Assembly: GCA_002385465.1 (NCBI GenBank)
Contig: DGDN01000102.1
Coordinates: forward strand, 436 to 6,316
DNA from: Candidatus Fermentithermobacillaceae bacterium UBA3951
Lineage (GTDB): Bacteria; Bacillota; Sulfobacillia; Fermentithermobacillales; Fermentithermobacillaceae
DNA length: 5,881 bases
Direction of reading: 5' to 3'
Under the pieces are notes generated by a model. It saw only the letters and a list, made by a program, of their open reading frames with translations. It searched no databases and was not told the DNA's origin. Positions 1 to 5,135 of this stretch are shown piece by piece (position 1 is the first letter of the stretch; each line of letters starts with the position of its first letter). The position numbers and the translations under genes are program-made.

Positions 1-969
1 GAACAGCGGAAAGAAGATGGCCATTGGCGGGAGCATCACCGCAACTACCCATGCCACCGTGCGGTAGCAGCCGAGCACAAGGATCCCGTGAAGCCATTCG
101 GGCGCCCCCAAACCAAGCACGATTGCGCTGAGCGCGTCTTCGACCTTGAAGAGGACCCACGACAGTGCCGCGGACGGGTAGTTGGCCAATGAGATGGTGA
201 TAAAGAACACCATTCCCAGCAAGAAAAGCATGATGGGTATGCCGAACCGCCGGGATGTGACAATGTCGTCGAGCCGGTCGGTAAGCGTCTTCGAAACTTC
301 GCCGGACCTTCTCACGACTCTCGAGGCTATCCTTTCCGCTTCGCGATATATGGCTGCGACTTCGCTGTCGGTGGTTGTTGAGCCAACGGTCCTTGAACCC
401 TTGTGAGTTGCCGGGTCGTCGGTGTGCTCTGAAGCCCGAGCGCCCTGGGCGTCCTGAGGTCCCTGAGAACCCCGTGCCGCCTGATACACGGTTTCCAACA
501 GGTCTGCAATTCCTTCTCCGCTCCTTGCTGCCGTCGGAACAACCGGGACGCCGAGTTCCGTAGACAGAAGGTCGGTATCTATCAGGAGACCGTGGGCTCG
601 GGCTTCGTCCATGAGGTTCAAGCAAACGACGCACCTAGGCGCGGCTCTTAGTACCTGAAGCACGAAATTCAGGTTTCGCTCAAGGCATGTGGCATCCACA
701 ACACATACGGTAACGTCGGGTTTTTCGTGGAGTAAGAAATCTCTCGCGACTTCCTCTTCTCGCGAACTTGCGCGGAGGGAGTACGTTCCCGGGAGGTCAA
801 CGAACCGGAGCTCTTGGCCTGCGTAGTGGACTGTCCCCGCAAGGAGCGCGACCGTCTTGCCTGTCCAGTTGCCCGTGTGCTGCCTAAGCCCGGTTAGAGC
901 GTTGAAAACAGTGCTCTTTCCGACATTCGGGTTGCCTGCCAGAGCCACTAACAAGGGCCGGTTGCTCAT
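1..969 (-). CDS. feoB: Ferrous iron transport protein B, N-terminal part (cut by window edge)
   Basis: FeoB is the inner-membrane Fe(II) importer with a cytoplasmic GTPase domain. The 323 residues present show, in order: G1 GNPNVGKS (12-19), a switch I region TGNWTGKTV (32-40), G3 DLPG (58-61), G4 NLMD (118-121, with the Lys of NKxD replaced, as is common in FeoB) and a G5-like TAARSGEG (146-153). A polar low-complexity linker follows at about 165-205, then a helical region and the first hydrophobic segments (about 244-262, 270-287, 293-323). The Cys-rich stretch around DATCLERNL (92-100) and the end MLPPMAIFFPLF match the clostridial FeoB subgroup. The frame is open to base 1, so the rest of the membrane domain lies outside. 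The ATG at 969 is preferred over the in-frame ATG at 975 because AAGGA (977-981) lies 7 nt from the former and only 1 nt from the latter. It sits 85 bp downstream of feoA, probably in one operon. Confidence 0.95.
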   Translation of the reverse strand, partial: MSNRPLLVALAGNPNVGKSTVFNALTGLRQHTGNWTGKTVALLAGTVHYAGQELRFVDLPGTYSLRASSREEEVARDFLLHEKPDVTVCVVDATCLERNLNFVLQVLRAAPRCVVCLNLMDEARAHGLLIDTDLLSTELGVPVVPTAARSGEGIADLLETVYQAARGSQGPQDAQGARASEHTDDPATHKGSRTVGSTTTDSEVAAIYREAERIASRVVRRSGEVSKTLTDRLDDIVTSRRFGIPIMLFLLGMVFFITISLANYPSAALSWVLFKVEDALSAIVLGLGAPEWLHGILVLGCYRTVAWVVAVMLPPMAIFFPLF

Positions 970-985
970 ACTCATTTCCTTACCT

Positions 986-1033
986 GCTCGTTTACCCGTC
1001 TAGTCGTCCAACCATCCAACTGTCCGATCGTCG
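986..1033. repeat. Degenerate 8-bp tandem repeat in the feoA-feoB spacer
   Basis: Read on the minus strand, the spacer divides into consecutive 8-mers: CGACGATC, GGACAGTT, GGATGGTT, GGACGACT, AGACGGGT, AAACGAGC. The four central units (994-1025) match a consensus GGACGGTT at 6 or 7 of 8 positions, and the outer two are weaker. It is not coding in a recognised gene and ends just before the feoB ribosome binding site. I do not know a named family for it. The function is unknown and chance has not been excluded numerically. Confidence 0.5.
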
Positions 1034-1054
1034 ATGAACCACTCATCAGGTCGG

Positions 1055-1429
1055 CTACTCGTCCTTGGCCGTCAAAGACGTCGTGGCCGGAGCGACCAAT
1101 AGTGAGCGAGCTTCCTCACTCCTCAGCGCAATGACGGTGTTCCTGAGCCGGACGGCAATCAGGTTTCCTTTGGGGCCTCTTCTTATGAGCCGGAGGGGAG
1201 TTCCGGCTATGAACCCGAGGTCAACAAGCTTCTGCTTGAGAAGACCATTTGCTTCATTGTTCGCCAAGAACACTGGGCAGTCTGTTGTTGCGTCGGGGAG
1301 CGGCGTGAGACATGATGACCCGGGTGTTTCGGTCTGGATTGCATCTTGAGAGGCGTGATGTGAAGGCCCGACAAGACCCAATCGGTTTCCCAGCAGGGAA
1401 GTGAACGAGGTCGCGCTCTGTCGCATCAT
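1055..1429 (-). CDS. feoA: FeoA-domain protein of the ferrous iron transport operon
   Basis: FeoA is a small cytoplasmic SH3-like protein that associates with FeoB and supports Fe(II) uptake. Residues 41-113 fit the domain: an L-P start, a central LKQKLVDLGFIAGTPLRLIRR segment (64-84), then GPKGNLIAVRLRNTVIALR (85-103) and the closing EEARSLLV (105-112). The protein is 124 residues, against about 75-85 for a typical FeoA. The excess is mainly a 40-residue N-terminal stretch rich in Ser, Thr and His with no recognisable motif. The start is supported by GGGAGG at 1433-1438, 3 nt before the ATG at 1429 and 6 nt before a second in-frame ATG at 1426, which may be the true start. No better internal start is visible close to the domain. 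It lies upstream of feoB in the same direction, the usual feoAB order. Confidence 0.88.
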   Translation of the reverse strand: MMRQSATSFTSLLGNRLGLVGPSHHASQDAIQTETPGSSCLTPLPDATTDCPVFLANNEANGLLKQKLVDLGFIAGTPLRLIRRGPKGNLIAVRLRNTVIALRSEEARSLLVAPATTSLTAKDE

Positions 1430-1467
1430 TCGCCCTCCCGTGTTATGTCGTCTAGACCTACCGGAGC

Positions 1468-1496
1468 ATTTTATGAAGAGCCCCGCGACTTTGCCA
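1468..1496 (-). promoter_or_regulatory. Weak candidate promoter for feoAB
   Basis: On the minus strand, TAAAAT (1468-1473, 5 of 6 to the -10 consensus) is preceded, 17 nt away, by TGGCAA (1491-1496), which matches only 3 of 6 bases of a -35 box. The position, about 40 bp upstream of the feoA start, is right for a feoAB promoter. The -35 match is poor, so this is tentative. No clear Fur box was recognised. Confidence 0.22.
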
Positions 1497-1528
1497 CAGC
1501 TAACTTGGCTACCGCGGCGAACTCACCA

Positions 1529-1559
1529 TGGACAATGCTCGTCCACTATAGGGTAGAAT
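1529..1559 (+). promoter_or_regulatory. Candidate promoter of the DUF4330-glycan operon
   Basis: TGGACA (1529-1534, 5 of 6 to TTGACA) and TAGAAT (1554-1559, 5 of 6 to TATAAT) are separated by 19 nt, slightly long for a housekeeping sigma promoter. A transcript would begin near 1566, leaving about 30 nt before the ribosome binding site and the preferred start at 1598. An inverted repeat TGGAC/GTCCA (1529-1545) overlaps the -35 box and could be an operator. Confidence 0.38.
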
Positions 1560-1582
1560 ACTTACAGCGTGTTTCTTCCTGG

Positions 1583-1588
1583 AAGGAG
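1583..1588 (+). promoter_or_regulatory. Ribosome binding site that sets the DUF4330 start
   Basis: AAGGAG at 1583-1588 lies 9 nt before GTG 1598 and 3 nt before GTG 1592. The open frame extends upstream to an ATG at 1445, but that start has no comparable site and its extra 51 residues would read through the candidate promoter. The site therefore favours GTG 1598, after which the family-like MRLLDERGRIFG begins. Confidence 0.7.
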
Positions 1589-1597
1589 AGGGTGTGG

Positions 1598-2107
1598 GTG
1601 CGTCTTCTCGACGAACGAGGTCGGATCTTCGGAAGAATAAGCATCGTGGACCTGGTAATTGTGCTTGTGCTCATAGCTGCAGGTGCCTGGTTCGCTTACG
1701 CGAAGTTTGGACGCGACTTGAAAACCGAGATGGCTGCCAGGGAGCAGCCGATTGAGTATTGCATTGTAGTGATGGGGATAAGGCCTACAACTGCCGAGGC
1801 GCTCAAGAAGGGCGGCAAGGCGTTTGAGTTCAAGACGGGAGCCGAGATCGGTACCATCAGAGAAGTAGAAGTTGAACCCGCAGATATATGGACCGTCTCC
1901 GACAAAGGTACTTGGATCCGCACGCAAACCGATGACCGGGTTGACGCTTTTGTCCATTTGGAGGCCACGGCCAGAGTAGGTGAAAACGTCATCACGGTAA
2001 ACGGCGTGGAGATAAGGGTCGGAACAAGCATCGGGTTTACCACCAAGTGGGCTCAGGTGAACGGCAATATCATGACCATGGACCTGCCTGGAGGCGGGGA
2101 CCAGTGA
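1598..2107 (+). CDS. DUF4330-type single-pass membrane protein
   Basis: This 169-residue protein fits DUF4330, a family of unknown function known to me from cyanobacteria and Bacillota. The N-terminus MRLLDERGRIFGRISIVDL is the family-style opening (short cytoplasmic segment, then D-x-x-G-R-x-F-G and I-x-D). One hydrophobic helix follows at about 18-37. The rest (about 45-169) is a probably beta-rich extracytoplasmic domain with FKTGAEIGTIREVEVEP (77-93) and a terminal VGTSIGFTTKWAQVNGNI segment. There is no signal peptidase site, lipobox or catalytic motif, so an anchored accessory or scaffolding role is more likely than an enzyme. Its stop shares one base with the ATG of the Wzy_C gene, so it is translationally coupled to the glycan genes. 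The family call is from recalled sequence character. The link to glycan assembly or export is inference from the operon. Confidence 0.78.
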   Translation: MRLLDERGRIFGRISIVDLVIVLVLIAAGAWFAYAKFGRDLKTEMAAREQPIEYCIVVMGIRPTTAEALKKGGKAFEFKTGAEIGTIREVEVEPADIWTVSDKGTWIRTQTDDRVDAFVHLEATARVGENVITVNGVEIRVGTSIGFTTKWAQVNGNIMTMDLPGGGDQ

Positions 2108-3777
2108 TGACCTCTGGCGCGGTTCGGAGAGTGACGCAACCTCATTGTGCTCCTTATCGCGCGAGCCTAACCTACCGGTTGGCCGAAAGTCTGGGTCGGC
2201 GATTGTCCCTATGGATAATGGCTCTCTTCGCTTGGGCCGACCGCTGCTTACAGGAAAGCCTCCTGTACCGAGCCGTGCTGAGTGTCGCCAAGCGCTTAGG
2301 ACGTGTTTTTTCGGGAAGCCTCCTGGTCAAGTGGTTCTGGCCGTATGCCAGGATGGCCGTGGTCCCGTACGGCGAAAAGATGACGGTTGAAACCGCCCTG
2401 GGTCTAGTACTGGCGGCCGCCTGTGTAGGACCCACGGAGGTCATCATGTTGGCTTCTCTAGGGGTCTTGGTGCTCACGCTCTGGGATAGGTGCAGGGCGG
2501 TTCGTCTGGGAGTCCCGGCAGAAGCCCGGCCCGCAGTAGGTGTACAGGCCATGCCAGGGGCCCGGCAGGGGGATGGAGAAGCGGTCGACTCCACGACGCG
2601 GCTAGACCTGCAGTCAAGTGACATTGGCTCTATCTGGGCCTTCCCAGAGTTCGGAACGCTTGTATCCGTTGGAGCCGTCCTCATTTTCATAGTCGGAGCT
2701 ACAATCACCTCGGCGGTCCCCTCGCTCAGTGTTTTCAACATGGTTATCTGGTTCTTGTACTTCCTCATGTTCCTCATGGCAACAGATGCTTCGTTCAGAG
2801 GCCGCAGCGTGCAAGTCATATGGCCTTTTCTCACGGGAGCGGCCTTTGCAGGTCTCGTGGGCGTCTACCAGAGGCTCACAGGCGGGATAGTGATGCCCTC
2901 CCATTGGGTTGATCAGGCCTTTGAAGGAGACCTGGTCCGCGTTGTCGGCCCTTTTACCAATCCCATTTTCTTCGGCGAAATGATGGGGTTGGCGCTTCCA
3001 CTGACATTGGCTCTATTTCTACTCAAGAGAGACTGGCGGGACCGTTTGGTCCTCATGGGCTTTGCAGGATTGCAGGCGATAGGATTGCTCCTCAGTTCGA
3101 CTCGCGGAGCATGGGTGGGCTTCGCAGTGTCCTTCTGCGTTTTGGCTGTGTTATACAGCTGGAAGATGATCCCCCTTGGTGCGGCCGTAGGTGTCCTAGG
3201 CTTATCCGTAGCGCCACCTGTGTTGGTCCAGAGGCTGCTTTCATCATTTAGCCTGACCGACAGCTCCAACGCCTACCGGATATCGATCTGGAGAGGATCG
3301 CTGGCCATTATCCGGGAACATCTTTTCAGGGGGATCGGGTTAGGGGCCGAGGTTTTCCGAAAAGTGTATCCGGAGTACCAAATCATCCAGACACCCACTC
3401 CGCATGCACACAGCACGTTCCTGGAATTCCTCATCGAAGTGGGGATCTTGGGGTTTCTGGCGATGGCGTGCCTTTTCTGGCTGTGGCTCAAGGATGCCTT
3501 TGATGCTGTCCTCTCACAGAGGGGAGGCTCCGGCAGCCGGTGGGCGAAAATAGGTGTCCTAGCGGGTTGCATTGCCGCCGTTTCGGGCCACATGGTCCAG
3601 GGAGTGATCGATTACACTTGGTACAGCCCCAGGATCGCCTCCGTGTTTTGGGCGATTATGGGGATGGGTGCAGGAATAGCATCTCACCACTTGTGGAGAG
3701 CCAAACCGGTCCCATGCGCAACCGGCGTGAGCGCGCCGGAAGACAAGAGGTTGACCGGGGAGAGTGAGCTTTTGTGA
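2107..3777 (+). CDS. O-antigen ligase/polymerase family membrane protein (Wzy_C)
   Basis: Proteins with this domain polymerise or transfer lipid-linked glycans at the outer face of the cytoplasmic membrane. The 556-residue product has about 11-12 hydrophobic segments (about 98-126, 183-201, 207-226, 234-253, 288-306, 315-332, 334-350, 354-372, 441-462, 480-502, 508-528). The Wzy_C signature is clear: GPFTNPIFFGEMMG (281-294), SSTRGAWVGF (330-339, R333), then the large outer loop with YRISIWRGS (390-398) and PTPHAHSTFLEFLIEVGILGF, where H433 and H435 fit the conserved loop histidines. The usual HAHN is HAHS here. The first 90 residues and a polar loop at about 128-180 are long and probably cytoplasmic. 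The start is ATG 2107 in a TGATG junction; GTG 2104 is in frame and 9 nt from GGAGG (2090-2094), so either is possible. Sequence alone does not separate polymerase from ligase. The overlap with the downstream glycosyltransferase gene is 4 nt. Confidence 0.9.
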   Translation: MTSGAVRRVTQPHCAPYRASLTYRLAESLGRRLSLWIMALFAWADRCLQESLLYRAVLSVAKRLGRVFSGSLLVKWFWPYARMAVVPYGEKMTVETALGLVLAAACVGPTEVIMLASLGVLVLTLWDRCRAVRLGVPAEARPAVGVQAMPGARQGDGEAVDSTTRLDLQSSDIGSIWAFPEFGTLVSVGAVLIFIVGATITSAVPSLSVFNMVIWFLYFLMFLMATDASFRGRSVQVIWPFLTGAAFAGLVGVYQRLTGGIVMPSHWVDQAFEGDLVRVVGPFTNPIFFGEMMGLALPLTLALFLLKRDWRDRLVLMGFAGLQAIGLLLSSTRGAWVGFAVSFCVLAVLYSWKMIPLGAAVGVLGLSVAPPVLVQRLLSSFSLTDSSNAYRISIWRGSLAIIREHLFRGIGLGAEVFRKVYPEYQIIQTPTPHAHSTFLEFLIEVGILGFLAMACLFWLWLKDAFDAVLSQRGGSGSRWAKIGVLAGCIAAVSGHMVQGVIDYTWYSPRIASVFWAIMGMGAGIASHHLWRAKPVPCATGVSAPEDKRLTGESELL

Positions 3778-4949
3778 AGGTCTTGCACGTCATTACTGAC
3801 ACCAACATAGGCGGAGCAGGGCGTTACCTTCTGTACCTCCTTCCTCAACCGGCGTTTCGGGATCTGGATGCTATAGTGGCGTGTCCCGATGGCGAACTGG
3901 CCGTTCGATTGGAGGCGGCCGGGATCCGGAGGCTTGCAATATCCGGAAAGGACATATCTTTCTCCCCGCGGCTCACCATGGAGCTTGCGGCTCTCATGAA
4001 AGAAGAGAAGCCGGATATAGTCCACACCCACGGAAGCCTCTCGGGACGCATGGCTGCCCGCTTGCGGAGGATCCCCGTGGTGTACACCAAACACGGGCAA
4101 GTGCGAGCCCCAAACCGTAGCGGGATAGTGCCTCCGCCCGCAGGTCCCTTCGCACGGTTTCTGAACAGGGTTGCAGCCCGCCTTCTCTCCGATAGGGTGA
4201 TAGCAGTCTCCGAACGCGTGCGCCGGGAGCTGGAGGAGTCGGGTATCAATCCTGCCATGGTCACTGCGATCCCAAACGGGATTGATTTGCGTCCCTACAG
4301 GCAGAGGACAAGGAGGCCTTCGAAGGTACAAGTCGATGATCCGGATGGGACCGAGAGGCGCAGCTTCCTTATTGGCACTCTTGCGAGGCTGAGCCCTGAG
4401 AAGGGCATTGACACCTTGATAGATGCGGCCAAGATCGTCGTGACCTCCTACCCTTCGGCGCGTTTCGTTATTGCAGGCGCAGGCCCGCTTGAGGCAGACC
4501 TCAACAAAAAAGTGCGTGACCTCAGACTGGAATCCTACGTCCGGATGCCCGGTTTCATCGACGATGTCCCCGGATTTCTCTCAGGACTGGACCTCTATGT
4601 GCTGCCTTCCCACGCAGAAGGGATAGGTTTGGCCGTGATTGAGGCAATGGCGGCGGGGCTCCCCGTGGTAGCCACCAGGGTCGGAGGAGTTCCGGAAGCC
4701 GTGATTGACGGCGTGACGGGCCTTTTGGTCCCGCCGAGACAGCCCAAGGCTCTGGCCCAAGCTATCGTCCGGCTCCTGGTTGACCCGGACTTGGCTAGGT
4801 CTATGGGCGCATCCGGCAGAGAAAGGGCCGAGGCGATGTTTGACGCCAAGGCGGCCGCCGAGAAGACCCTTGAGGTGTACAAAGACGTCCTGGCATCGAA
4901 GGCGAAGCCCCGGCTGAGAATTCGACCCCGTTTCCGTTGGCCGTTCTAG
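3774..4949 (+). CDS. Family 4 glycosyltransferase (GT-B fold)
   Basis: This is a 391-residue cytoplasmic enzyme that probably moves a sugar from a nucleotide donor to a lipid-linked or glycan acceptor with retention of configuration. The N-terminal Rossmann half has MKVLHVITDTNIGGAGRYL (glycine loop G13-G14) and VHTHG (83-87). PNGID (167-171) leads to the C-terminal GT4 half: GTLARLSPEKGIDTLIDA (201-218, with R205 and K210 at donor phosphate-binding positions) and the EX7E pair E282/E290 in HAEGIGLAVIEAMAAGLPVV, followed by GGVPE (304-308). Length is normal for the family. A charged insertion (about 174-197) separates the two halves, and the C-terminus ends in a very basic tail (378-389) that may bind the membrane. 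The GTG start overlaps the previous stop as GTGA, with a GGGGAG site upstream. The donor and acceptor cannot be read from the sequence. Confidence 0.93.
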   Translation: MKVLHVITDTNIGGAGRYLLYLLPQPAFRDLDAIVACPDGELAVRLEAAGIRRLAISGKDISFSPRLTMELAALMKEEKPDIVHTHGSLSGRMAARLRRIPVVYTKHGQVRAPNRSGIVPPPAGPFARFLNRVAARLLSDRVIAVSERVRRELEESGINPAMVTAIPNGIDLRPYRQRTRRPSKVQVDDPDGTERRSFLIGTLARLSPEKGIDTLIDAAKIVVTSYPSARFVIAGAGPLEADLNKKVRDLRLESYVRMPGFIDDVPGFLSGLDLYVLPSHAEGIGLAVIEAMAAGLPVVATRVGGVPEAVIDGVTGLLVPPRQPKALAQAIVRLLVDPDLARSMGASGRERAEAMFDAKAAAEKTLEVYKDVLASKAKPRLRIRPRFRWPF

Positions 4950-4983
4950 ACATCCCGGAAACCCTCTAAAGTTTTCTGTTCTT

Positions 4984-5024
4984 GAGGCCGAGCTGGTCTC
5001 ACGCCTCCCCCTGCGTTGACGCAG
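4984..5024 (+). other. Two small adjacent hairpins after the glycosyltransferase gene
   Basis: GAGGC (4984-4988) can pair with GCCTC (5003-5007), enclosing a further GAG/CTC (4990-4992 with 4998-5000). Directly after it, CTGCG-TTGA-CGCAG (5011-5024) is a perfect 5-bp stem with a 4-base loop. Neither is followed by a run of T, so they are not a standard intrinsic terminator. They could stabilise the 3' end of the operon mRNA or help Rho-type termination. Confidence 0.35.
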
Positions 5025-5047
5025 TTAGGACAGTTCCCCGGTTCCTC

Positions 5048-5081
5048 ATCAATTGATCTCCCCCTAATCACAGTAATCACA
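5048..5081. promoter_or_regulatory. Operator-like palindrome and direct repeat before the ABC transporter gene
   Basis: ATCAATTGAT (5048-5057) is a perfect 10-bp palindrome. It is followed by two copies of TAATCACA (5065-5072 and 5074-5081) separated by one base. Both lie 55-90 bp upstream of the lipoprotein start, a plausible place for a regulator site. A weak promoter candidate, ATCACA (5076-5081) and TAAGAT (5100-5105) with 18-nt spacing, overlaps the second repeat. Each hexamer matches consensus at only 4 of 6. No riboswitch class was recognised in the spacer. Confidence 0.3.
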
Positions 5082-5123
5082 CCTTGCTTCCGGTTCACGT
5101 AAGATGCCTCAGCATCAAATGGG

Positions 5124-5129
5124 GGAGGG
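5124..5129 (+). promoter_or_regulatory. Ribosome binding site supporting the TTG start
   Basis: GGAGGG at 5124-5129, inside a longer G-rich run, is 6 nt before TTG 5136. No ATG or GTG in that frame gives both this spacing and a complete signal peptide. The nearby ATG at 5119 is out of frame, so TTG is the preferred start. Confidence 0.75.
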
Positions 5130-5135
5130 TCCTTC

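Noticed and set aside
1445..1597. N-terminal extension of the DUF4330 reading frame to an ATG at 1445
   Set aside because: It has no ribosome binding site, covers the candidate promoter and does not resemble the family. AAGGAG points to GTG 1598.
1562..1957. 131-codon minus-strand frame within the DUF4330 gene
   Set aside because: It is a shadow frame with no motif, and the plus-strand gene has a good start and family resemblance.
2172..2834. 220-codon open frame on the minus strand inside the Wzy_C gene
   Set aside because: It is fully antisense to a well-supported membrane protein gene, and its product is rich in Arg, Ser and Thr without any motif.
3684..4331. 215-codon open frame on the minus strand across the Wzy_C/glycosyltransferase junction
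   Set aside because: It is antisense to two real genes and lacks recognisable domain features.
4957..4987. Intrinsic terminator just after the glycosyltransferase gene
   Set aside because: A CCTC/GAGG pairing exists but with a bulge and a long loop, and no T tract follows it.
4950..5135. Riboswitch (TPP or guanidine type) before the substrate-binding protein
   Set aside because: The conserved core sequences of these classes were looked for and not seen. Only small hairpins are present.
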